NCBI RefSeq assembly: GCF_020536995.1
Contig: NC_068355.1
Location: 119,000,430-119,064,429, forward strand
DNA length: 64,000 bases
Origin: Dreissena polymorpha
Taxonomy: Eukaryota > Mollusca > Bivalvia > Myida > Dreissenidae
Direction of reading: 5' to 3'
Program-made: the position numbers and the translations under genes
Notes under the pieces: model-generated
Seen by the model: only the letters and a program-made list of their open reading frames with translations
Told to the model about the DNA's origin: nothing
Databases searched by the model: none
Shown here: positions 54,217 to 64,000 of the stretch, piece by piece
How the letters are laid out: every line of letters begins with the position of its first letter
Position numbering within the stretch: position 1 is the first letter of the stretch

Positions 54217-56644
54217 TGATGAAATTACGACAAGTCAAGATCCACGATGTATGCCTAATTATAGTCGTAATACCTCATCAGACGCATATTGTAATCATTA
54301 AAGACATTATAGATCATTAATTGTGGAAATGATTACACCTAAATCGCAAATGAACAGCTGCCAAAAGGGAATAGATGGTCGCAAACAATTATAAGTTAAA
54401 ATCTAATGGATAGAACACTATAACGATTTGAAATAGGAGATTAAGATTGAAAACTCATTCATAATTTAGGTTAAAAAGTAATTAATACAAAAAAGTTGTA
54501 CATATACAACAAATACGTTGATCTATCTTATACCAATCAATGAATTATCTTTATCATTCAGTGAAAACGGATGCATGCATAACCTGTTGATGCGCGTAAC
54601 ATATTTATCGAGGCTAAGGGCTAACATTTCTCTTACATCGCCGACATCACATATATTTTATGACTGAATCAGTGAAACTGCATAAATAGCCGTAGAGTTA
54701 TGTAGAATTTCCTGAGTATCTAGTTATATACACATATGCTCTGCCTCAGTAAAAACATATTGCGTACTTGGCGATAGCTGCAATCTGTGGCGGAACGTCA
54801 ATTCTTAGTCTGTTTTTGTTCGCAAATGCGTATTTTAGAAGTATGTTTCCTTTTTTAGAAATCATCAAGTCACGTGGGTAGACCGCTTTCATTGACCCCA
54901 GAGTGACAGAGATATTTGTTGATAATATTAATTCAAGTATACTTGATGCGTAGCAAAGATGACAGACAGTAGATAAACACGATTCTTGTAACATATTATC
55001 GAGATAATCGAACCCGGGCACTAAAATCACATCAATAATGACGTACGTAATTTACTGGCATTTAAATTGGAGTTAAATTTGTGTTTATTTCGAGAATATC
55101 GGTCGTTGTAAGTTGATAATGAAAGTGACGCGGATATGGAGCTAATAAATTTCAAAGGCTTTACGTTACTATTTTAAAAGAGTCGCGGTTAGTCTTGTTA
55201 GGAATGCTAGACATTCACGTTCGGGACCATTTATTTGGCTTAAAGGTCGGTAGCGGAACTGCACAGTCGAGATTGTCTGGTGAAATTGTTGAATAAGATT
55301 GCTTATGTACACTCACACTAATAGCGTTTCATTGAAATTATGATGAATAGATGATAGGAAACCAAAATTTCAGTTTTATACTGGTTTTCTTATGATATCA
55401 ATTACTAGTATATAGCATGTTACACAAATCACATCATCTTGCATAAACATACCGTTAAGTTCTTGCAGTTGTACAGTTTTTTTTGCAATTTAGTGCAATT
55501 AAAACTATGTACAAAAACAATTAAAATTTATTAATAGTTAATTTTTTACCTATTTATTTTATCTAGATTGCATAGGAAGCCGAAGCTTATGAAAAGGCTT
55601 TCGAGTTGTTTTGAAATGCATTCAAATTGCAATCAATAATTCTGTAAGACTTAAGTAACATCTGATAGTGTATATACCTAACAAATTACAATGCATTGAT
55701 TGTTCTCTGGTACTGTTTGTTTGCAGCTGTTTATCAGCCTTGTGTACCTATGCCTGATGAGCGCCAATACTGGAACTTCAGCCGTCTCCTCGGCGACTGG
55801 GATCTCATGGGCTGCCCTCTGGCAGCTGATCGCAAACCCGGTCAACCAGAACCAAATCAACCTCCGCTCCAGCTGCCCGTGGGCCTACGTAAATGACGGA
55901 AGCGGCCACTACGCCAACCTCTATGACGTCGCGAAAGTCTCCTGCATAGATCTTGACCGCAGCACGAAGTTTGGCGTACAGTACGTCACTTCCGGCGCGT
56001 GCCATCCCATCCGAGCTCACTGCCCCAATCGAGATTTCATTATAGGATACACGTGTGTCCGCGCCCAGGAGGTCCCAGCCGACAAACGGTACGACAACGG
56101 TGAATACTTTGGTAACGGCACTGCAGGTTTGGCTAATTTGCAGCCAACACTACTGAACTCTTCTCAACTCTATACTATTCCTGCCAAAGAGAAAGAGGAT
56201 GGTAAAAAGAATGAACCAGAATTAAAAGACAAAAAAGGCAAAGGACTGCTTACGAAGAAACCAGAGTACGATACTAGTGTGACACATGTTTTGCAGACGC
56301 AAACGAACACTCCAGTCGCTCTGCACCAACATTTAGCGCCGCCATTCTTAGAAAAGAATGCTCAGTTAGGTGCACCACCGTACCTGGTAGCCAGTGGATA
56401 CCAACCTGGTTTTCTGCATATGGGGCTCAATCCGCAGCAAAACGTTCCCCCTCTTTACATCCCTAACTCCGAGAAAGACTTTTCACAAAATAACCGAGGT
56501 GTTCATTTTCAAAGTAATACAAGTCCAGTCGAGAAAGAAAACGGCGAAAACTCTGTGAAAACCAAAGATAGAACATCAAAACTTGGTGAGGTGATTATGA
56601 AAGAAAATATATCTTCCTATTATGAAACAACGACTAAAAAGTGA
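53885..56644 (+). CDS. IL-17-like secreted protein with long disordered tail, 317 residues
   Basis: Exon 2 (55,727-56,644) follows a TTTGTTTGCAG acceptor and is open to TGA. The proposed exon 1 (53,885-53,920) encodes [12 protein letters not shown] and ends in a perfect AAG|GTAAGT donor; both are phase 0, giving a signal sequence core [13 protein letters not shown]. The domain at residues 56-125 has [35 protein letters not shown] and IIGYTCVRA. This matches the IL-17 plan: a SxCPW motif, an A-x-x-x-C strand and a final (G)xTCV, with Y in place of the usual first Cys of CTCV. IL-17s are secreted cystine-knot dimers signalling through IL-17 receptors in innate immunity, and are expanded in bivalves. 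Residues 126-317 are Lys/Gln/Asn/Pro-rich and without a fold I recognise, an unusual extension. Exon 1 is inferred; exon 2 is well supported. Confidence 0.65.
53975..54212. repeat. (TA)n microsatellite in the IL-17-like gene intron
   Basis: About 240 bp of nearly pure TA with three short interruptions (CAATATATATA, CAAAATATATACA, AAGTTTGTACACAAACTT). Tyr/Ile frames on both strands across it are artefacts. Confidence 0.95.
54213..55700. other. Rest of the IL-17-like gene intron
   Basis: No further exon recognised. A 94-codon minus-strand frame at 54,746-55,030 has no recognisable domain or splice context. Confidence 0.4.
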
Positions 56645-59600
56645 TGTACATGTACAAGGTATTTGTATTTTGTCTTGCACGTGAATGAAAGCAACTTTAA
56701 AAATACAATGAAATGGATATTGAGTGTAAGAGTTTGTAATATGACTTAATAACCATAACAAGTGTGAGACTGTGATAACGTTGTTACACTTAAATGGTCA
56801 CTATACTATTAACTAAAATACCCCGTTGTTAAGCGACCTGTTGCGTACATAATAATATTATATGTGATGTGTTTGTGGGTTGTATATGCCGTGCTCATCC
56901 AATTTTAGAACATGCATGACATGCGAGTACCTATCATGATTATCAATGCGAATGTGTATTTATTTATTTATTCTTTGTTTTGTTGAAATTGTTTGAAAGT
57001 TACAGTTCAATTTACATGATAAAAATAGTATGAATATTTTGTTTCGTGTCTTATGAGAACATCAGAGTTTCTTTTAAAAGCATGAACGTTACATTTCTTT
57101 AGAAAAAAAAGCAAATATTTTTACATGGATGGAGAATGCAACATTTTTGTTTGAAATATCTTAGACACTATAATTATAATTGGCTGAACTTAGTAAATTT
57201 CGCAATATAGTTCACCAAACGTCAATATAGCTAGTCGCTATGAATTCCCAAGTTCGTAATATCCGTATCCGTATATAGATCATAAAGTATTTACGTGTTC
57301 ATCGCTTTGAATTAATAATAAAAATAGCGAACGTGTATATTTTAAATGAGCAAAAACGATTAAACTAATCAATAAAATCAAACATACAAGTTACTGTAAA
57401 AAGATTGTAAACGAAATAGCAAAAGAATGAAAGCACGATTTGAGAATTAAAAAAACATATCTGAATAAGAAACAACTAGATTAAAACCTTTAAGATGACC
57501 TATTCATTTTATAGAACTGGCATGGCTTAAGGCGGGCATTACGGTCCATTTCAGCACATCCGAATCTCCGACTTCAGTGAGTTTGAGTTAATGAAATGCA
57601 TCTTTAATTATTTATTGCGGACTTGTTGAGATCCGGGAATAGTTCGAGTAATAGTTCACACAATAGTTTAGAAAATAGGTCAAGTAACGTTCACAGTGGA
57701 GGTTACAGCATATTTCACAATTAATATCGCGATGTCGTCGTTTACAGTATGGTAGGGAAAGTTTAACAATGAAACTTTAAGTTCCACCACCCAATGATGT
57801 TGGAACAATCTGAATACCGGAACACGTTTGTCAGATTTTACCTCAGTTAATTCTGGTATTGTCAGGGTCAGATCAAAAGACAGCATAGCACATGCTAATC
57901 TGCGACGACACTTTATGCACATGCATTCATCCCCATTTTCACGAGCACTGTCCATATATATACTATAGAACGAATTTTTTTATCAAATGGTATTTTCGAA
58001 AGAATGGAAGGAAGACGCAAATCTTTTTTACTCATTTATAAACATTTATTACAACAATTGTGTTCTGTTCTGTATACAGAATGTATACAGAATGCGAGGC
58101 GAGAAATCGTGCACCTTGACTATTTTTCATTGGGACGAGAAAATAAGAACAAATCATTACCAACCACATAAATGATTTCCGCCAAACTATATATAAATGT
58201 ACACGTAACTAGACAGTTATAGTTAGACTTTGTGATTCACAATTTGAATTGTATTTACGCTTTTAAAACGAATTTTGCATGATCTGTTTAGTATAGCTGA
58301 CCGCTTAGCCATAGACAAGCAAAGTCACGAATACAGTATTAAAACGATGATAATACTTTCCAAGACGTTTAATAAGAAATCTGGATGAGATTTTTTGTGG
58401 AAGCCGTTACTCCCATATATTAGTGTTGACCCATAAGCAAAGCTGGAGCGGGTAAGTTGTCCGACCACTTAGTTAAAACGTGCAATAGTGAAGAACTTAA
58501 GCATGAGTGCCGATGCTTAGAAGCGGTAGACATCGTAAAGGATGTACAGCGCTTCCGCCTTCTTAATCTGCCTAGCGTTTATAAATTAGATTTATGTTAG
58601 AGTGATTGATTGTACATTTTTTGTTCGGAAACCATCAAAACTAGATGACTGTTAATTTGATGTCAAGACCGTTGTGAAGTGTAATTATTAAAACAATTCG
58701 CTGAAAATGTGACATTGGCATTGTGAGTTTTTGAGTCATTTTACAATTGAAAATTGAATGATACATTTACAGTATTTACACGTTTGGTAATTATCATTAT
58801 TGAGCATTTACCTTTGAATCAGGGTTAAAGGGATTGTACGCAACAAGTTGTCACAAAGCGGTTATTCCCTTGGTAAGTTTTTTAACCAAAGACATAGTTC
58901 GGTCAATCTGCATCGTGCCCATATTTGACTTATGATCACTAAGAGTGGTCGTGTGTGGTATAATCATAACTCGTGACAACCCACATTGTGAACATACGTG
59001 CTAAGCTATTTAAAATTGAACGATTAATGATAAAGTTTCATTACGGACAAACGCTCGAACGCATATACGCAAATACGCAGAACAGTATGTGTGACATCTA
59101 TATCGAGCTGACCACAAGCAGTCGCGACAAAATCATCGGACAAATGAATGTGTCTAGTATCTACTAAATTAAACGATATCCAAATATATGGGCAATGTAA
59201 GTGATTTACAATTTTAGGAAATACTTTGCATCTGCATAACGAGGTATGAATCTGACAATCGTACGTTAATTTCACAAATAACGTGCAGATCAGATTTATC
59301 AAGTTATAGTTTTAACTTTCTGTCGGATACTTTATATAGAAAATAATTAAAACAAGTGCCTTACCAGTTAATCATAAATTTGCTCTTTGGCAAGTTTGAG
59401 GTAATCTTTTCGTACTGGTAAATGTACTTTTGTTGTTTGTTTTTTAAGTCACTCGGCAAACTTAAAAAACTAGTTCTATTAATAAGTTAATGTTAAAAGG
59501 ATCATGGTCCATTGCGTGCACAATGGGATGGCATATGTTCGGGTTGGTAATGTCTGCATATGCTAATTGTACATTGTAAACATGACTTCGGCCTCCCATG

Positions 59601-59649
59601 TTGCTATATTCAAATTCATATATTCTACATTCAATACGTCTATATTCTA
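56645..59649. other. Intergenic; IL-17-like 3' UTR and one unassigned open frame
   Basis: The 3' untranslated region starts here; several AT-rich candidate signals exist but none is clearly placed. A 91-codon minus-strand frame with ATG at 57,955 and stop at 57,680 starts MDSARENGDECMCIKCRRRL; it has no recognisable fold and no clear splice signals. Nothing else was seen. Confidence 0.35.
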
Positions 59650-59660
59650 TATTTGATATT

Positions 59661-61759
59661 CATCATCTCATCTACGCCTGTGGTTCCATTTGGGACATAG
59701 GCCGCCAACCAGCTTCCTCCAGGCGTCTCGGTTCTGGGCGAGTCTCTCCAGCTGCCCCTATGTTTGGCCCATCTGCTTCTTCCCCCATGTTTGGCCCATC
59801 TGCTTAGCACCTGCATCCAGGTCACGGCGCCAGGTGTTTCTAGGCCGCCCTCTCGTCCTTTTCCCTTGGTTGTTCCATGTAAGGGATTGCCTTGTCGTAT
59901 TGGATGCAGGCTTGCAAACTTTCTTTCCACCCACTCTTTTGGAAAATCTTCTTCTTCCCATATCTTGCTGAAGAGGGGGTGTAGTAGCTCCACACTGGTC
60001 TCCACGTCAGCCTTAAGCGCTTCTGCCGTTATGCTCAGGTCAGGTCCTGCAGATTTGCCGTGCTTCAATTGCTTGATGGTGCTGCTGATCTCTTCCTTTG
60101 TGGGAGTGCAAAATTTGATTGGCAGATCGCTTTAAGTTGGCATAATCTCCGGTGGGTTCGCAGGAGCTGGCCTGTTGAGTAGCTCCTGGAAGCACCCAAT
60201 CCACCTCTTCTTCTGCCCTTCGTCATCTGTTATACTTATAACTCCACTATTTATGTCCCTTACTGGCCTCTCTGGCAAACTGTCCTGCTGATCTCTTAGT
60301 GATGGAGTACAGATCTTTAGTTTTGTTCTGATAGGCTGCCTCTTCCGCCTCTGTTGCAAGCGTCTCTATGTAGTTCCGCTTGTTTGTTCTAATACTTCGC
60401 TTTACGCTCCTATTTGCTTCGGTGTACTCTTCTTGTGCTTTCACTTTTGCGGCTCGTGTTCTGCTGTTGTTTAAACTTGCCTTCTTTTCTCGTCTTTCCG
60501 CAACTTTCTGAAGCGTCTCTGCTGATATCCACTCCTTGTGGGTGTAGGACTTGGAATTCCAATACTTCTAGGCATGTGGAAGTCACTTCTTCTTGCACGT
60601 TCTGCCACTTCTGCTCTATCGTCTCTTCTTCAAGCAGCTCCTCTAGAACCTGGAACTTGTTGGAGAAAGTGACCTTGAAATCTTCTTGCTGCCAGGTGTC
60701 TTTCAGTGTGACAGTGTTGTACCGTTGGTGTTGGCTGCCCCCCTCCCCTGGCCAACTCTTCTTCAGCTTTAGTTTCAATCGGGTGACAATGAGATTATGG
60801 TCCTAAGTCCCGTCTGCTCCTCGCTTGACACGTACATCCTGTAGAGAGCGACGAAACTTCATTGCGATGCACAAGTGGCCAATCTGGTTCTCTGTTGACA
60901 GGTCTGGTGACACACAAGTTGCCTTGTGTATTTTTCTGTGATAGAAAATACTCTCTCTGATGACCAGGTTACTTGTGTCGCACAGGTCAGCGAATCTCTC
61001 CCCGTTGTCGTTCATCTCGCCTAAACCTTGCTTCCCCATGATCTCCTGATATCCTCGGTTGTCACTGCCGATTTTTGCGCTGAAGTCACCCATTAGAATG
61101 ATAATGTTTCTCTTTGGTCTGTCTTGTATGATGGTTGACAGTCTATTGTAAAAGTTGTCCTTCTCATCCTCTTAACTGTCATTTGTCGGGGCGAAGCACT
61201 GGATTATGTCCACGTCGATCCTCTTCATCTTTGTAAGGAAAGAGGCCGTCATGATCCGTGGTCCGTGTACCTCCCACCCGATGAGCGCTCTCTGTGCCGA
61301 CTTGGAAAGCAACAGGGCTACTCCCTGGGTGTGTGCTGCATCCTCCTGCTCATGCCCCGAGAACAACAGTAACTCACCGGCAGTCAGTCGCTTCTGCCCA
61401 GAGCCAGTCCGTCTTGATTCACTGATCCCTAGGAATGCTAGGATGGTGAGGTTGAACTTCCTCATCCATACGGCCAGTTGTGCTGTCTTTCCGGTCTCAT
61501 ACATGGTTCGGACATTCCATGTACCAATTGTGGTTGTGGTCCTGGTGGAGATGATGGTCTTCGGCCTGAAGGCTTCCAGTTGATACTGGCTTTCACCGTC
61601 CGGCGACATACGTCCTCCAGCTTGAGGTCCACCTTCTCCCAGGTCCGTGATGTATGTTGTTATTCTTTTTGGCGTTTCAGTAGGAATAAGGTTTCGACAG
61701 GGTAGGACTGCTAGCCCTACGCCCAACCCTCCTCTTTGGGACCGTCCTTGGCGGAGTTG
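59661..61759 (-). mobile_element. LINE (RTE-like) with internal deletion and intact target duplication
   Basis: Non-LTR retrotransposon. An 11-bp direct repeat TATTTGATATT flanks it (59,650-59,660 and 61,760-61,770). The 5' half encodes an endonuclease of the EEP type: IGTWNVRTMYETGKTAQLAV near 61,500, then SESRRTGSGQKRL, MTASFLTKMKRIDVDIIQC, APTNDS and MGDFSAKIGSDNRGY (61,090). After SAGPDLSITAEALKAD and FPKEW (about 59,950) most of the reverse transcriptase, including the catalytic palm, is gone. The sequence resumes in the carboxy-terminal region with TRQSLTWNNQGKRTRGRPRN and RRDLDAGAKQMGQTW, the last in a small tandem duplication. The frame is interrupted in several places. It ends in a GATGAGATGATG tail. 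Length 2.1 kb against about 3 kb usual. Confidence 0.88.
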
Positions 61760-61774
61760 TATTTGATATTGAGT

Positions 61775-63300
61775 GGAAAACACGCTCAAAGGTAGTTATA
61801 CTTCAAAAGGAAAAATGTGTTCATTTATTACTCGACATCGTATTTATATACATTTTATAAATGGTTCACTTTTAATAATGAAGACCTTAATACGCAATTT
61901 GGGTCGAACACCAAAGTTTGCTGGACAGCAACTTGATTTGCGACATTGCTCCATACAATTTGCTTTTTATTGCTAATTTATTGTACAAATACCAGCTGCA
62001 TAATCAAGGTAAATAGTGATCTTTGTCAGCTAAAAGGTTAGACATGGTATTCGATATCAAACCAAACGTTTGAGACTACTTTAAACAAACGTTAAAATGT
62101 ATTTATAAAATGTACACAATTTATTTTCGCAGTAATGCGTCTGTTGCATTTAGTCAAGTAATGACAGTCTCACACACCATAATATTATATTATTTAATAT
62201 TTATACAAAGGAAAACGCACTAGAAAGTGTTCATGTAATGAAAATACAGATCATGCAAGTTGAAGCGACATACACTTAAAAAAGCTGATATCAAATGTAC
62301 GAGGTGCCCTAATTGTTTACTATTTATACAATATTTGTTTAATATATTCAATAATCTAGCAATCAATGTATAATTAAATTTCGTAGTTAACTTAGTTACT
62401 CCATCGCAACATTAAGATTATATTATGAATTTATGACACTACTTGGTTAAATACGGTAATTAACATTGCACTGTTTAAAGCAGTATACATTTTAATACAG
62501 CGTTTCACATCATGAGAATGCGTCATACGAGCAAAAACACACTTCAAGATGTCAACTAATATATGTCTTTTACCACTTGAACATTTGAAAACGTTAATTG
62601 GGCACCGGAATTTTCAGTGCATGTGGTGAATGCTGAGTTACTTTTTGTCGTCATGAAGTAAGATTACAAAAGAAATTGGAAAAGTGCATGACGTCCAGTT
62701 AGAATGACAAAACATGAAACTACTTTATTTTATTGACAACAAAATATTATAATCTTGTATCCGCTTCATACTTTCATACCACACAGTATCTTAAGGAAAT
62801 GCCGATATACAGATGTACGTCTAGAGCTACAGAATATTGATGTCAAGAGTATGTAATAAATGGTATGTCTTTTTCTTTTTTGCCTCAGTTAATTATACAA
62901 TTTTCGTGTATAAAGCCATGTTGCCTTTTTGCATCAAGTGCGAAACAAAACCAAATAAATCTTTAAGAGATTTTTTTCGCGAGTATGTACAAAGCACGGT
63001 TTTCGCTTTAAATATATTAGAATAATGCTCAGTCAGTTGTTGTGGCATATTGTCCATTTATGTTTAATAAAACTTATCCGAACGATTCTAACAACGCGTT
63101 GCTAAACTCTAGTTCTTAACTCTCAGGATATCCTTGCGTGATTATTATAGTATTTTATACACACCTATTACGCATAAATTGAATATATTATGGTCAATTA
63201 ACAGACAATTAAACATGATTAAAAATTCCATTTGAATGTTATCCTAAAGCTTTTTTTTTAAATAACTTATAAACATACTACGGTTAAATTGGCCCCTGTA
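61775..63300. other. Intergenic, no gene seen
   Basis: AT-rich DNA. Frames at 61,773-61,976 and 62,837-63,025 are short and featureless. Confidence 0.45.
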
Positions 63301-63307
63301 CAGTATG

Positions 63308-63500
63308 AAAATGGCCGTCCGGTAAGCGCAGTGGTTGGTGCATGCGCTCCTCACTTCTGCGATCCTGGTTCAATACCCGCTCCCGGCGCATGTGAATTTG
63401 GTAGGTTGTAACCATACCGGACAGGTGGGTTTCCGCCGGGCACGCCGGTTCCCCCCACCCCCACCCCCTCACACGCACAGCATAAGGACACACCAAAATT
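63308..63500 (+). mobile_element. MetaSINE-type SINE
   Basis: tRNA-like head with GTAAGCGCAGTGGTTGG (A box) and GGTTCAATACCCG (B box), then a middle part (GAATTTGGTAGGTTGTAACC) and GTGGGTTTCCGCCGGGCACG followed by CCGGTTCCCCCC, which matches the Meta-domain of bivalve MetaSINEs as I recall it. The 3' end is near 63,500 in an A-rich stretch. Confidence 0.75.
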
Positions 63501-64000
63501 TAACTACTTTCAATAACATTAAAACACTGAACAATGCAGCTATACATGTAATTCCGAATTCGTCGCAACTTTCGTGTGTCTAGCATGCATATTAAGTACT
63601 AGTGCTAGGACACACCTAGGATCTTCACATAATGCGGCCTCTGACCCAGAAGGACCTCATGAGCTTTGGAACATGTATTAAGTCTGAAAATCGTTTTGAT
63701 CTGATTAGTTTCGGCTTCGAGCATAGTCGTATGCAATATTTCTTTACTCTCCGTTGTTTTGGATCAGTGAAACGGTATATCCTTGTGCAGTAAGGACATT
63801 ACGTGATATATTTTTTAATACAGCGTTTCGTGAACATGACTCATTACTACTTAACTCCAGAGCATGCCAGCCACATGTTATGCCATGTTACGCGTTGCTG
63901 TATTTACTTTGAAACTTTGTTGCATATATTTAAGTAGTTAAAATGTTGCTTCCTTGAACGCACGATATAGAGTTTTCTCGTTAGGTGATGACGATACATA
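63501..64000. other. Intergenic, no gene seen
   Basis: Nothing recognisable to the window end. Confidence 0.4.

Noticed and set aside
53895-54320. Several Tyr/Ile frames on both strands
   Set aside because: They are produced by the TA microsatellite and have no other content.
55696-55896. Alternative frame and TTG start for the IL-17-like exon
   Set aside because: TTG is not a normal eukaryotic start, and a strong TTTGCAG acceptor at 55,726 marks the exon edge. The other frame is short and lacks the Cys pattern.
60414-60806. Ser/Cys/Leu-rich plus-strand frames over the LINE
   Set aside because: They are antisense shadows of the endonuclease-side coding sequence, which reads on the minus strand.

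Overview
The window looks like nuclear DNA of a bivalve mollusc. It is AT-rich and intron-rich, with very long introns and dense tandem-core repeats built around AAGGTCAAGGTCA. It also has tRNA-derived SINEs, one carrying the Meta-domain known from bivalve MetaSINEs. The protein repertoire (tetraspanin, RPABC5, IL-17-like cytokine, Asn/Gly/Met-repeat secreted protein) fits a lophotrochozoan. I cannot fix the species; a mussel-like heterodont is a guess.

Layout. 0-11 kb: repeats, an integrase-core fossil (about 3.9-5.0 kb) and one TIR element with a tRNA-like core. 11.2-26.4 kb (minus strand): a complete seven-exon tetraspanin gene encoding 246 residues. Its introns hold a 43-bp minisatellite, a G-rich minisatellite, several dispersed repeats, and a BED-finger hAT element split by a young gag-only LTR retrotransposon whose two 1,011-bp LTRs look identical. 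27.7-29.0 kb (minus): a likely small gene of unknown function. 29.6 kb: a 196-bp near-perfect palindrome. 30-42 kb: mostly repeats and MITEs, plus a tRNA-Ser(AGA) gene at 39.8 kb. 42.6-43.4 kb (plus): the gene for RPABC5/RPB10, the small zinc subunit shared by RNA polymerases I, II and III, preceded by CCAAT, octamer and YY1-type motifs. 44-46.7 kb: a tandem array packed with perfect nuclear-receptor palindromes.

47.6 kb (minus): a terminal exon with a Cys/His cluster. 48.6-51.4 kb (plus): a TATA-promoter gene for a secreted protein built of NGMNNGW repeats, with a GC-AG intron and two possible last exons. 51.8-53.4 kb: two more TIR/tRNA elements. 53.9-56.6 kb (plus): a two-exon gene for an IL-17-like secreted protein with a long disordered tail. 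56.7-64 kb: intergenic DNA with an internally deleted LINE (11-bp target-site duplication) and a MetaSINE.

The genes do not form a pathway; they are ordinary neighbours in a repeat-rich chromosome arm. Exon structures were read by eye from splice signals and reading-frame continuity, without transcripts. The tetraspanin and RPABC5 models are strong. The IL-17-like and repeat-protein models are good but partly inferred. The small genes at 28 and 47.7 kb are tentative.
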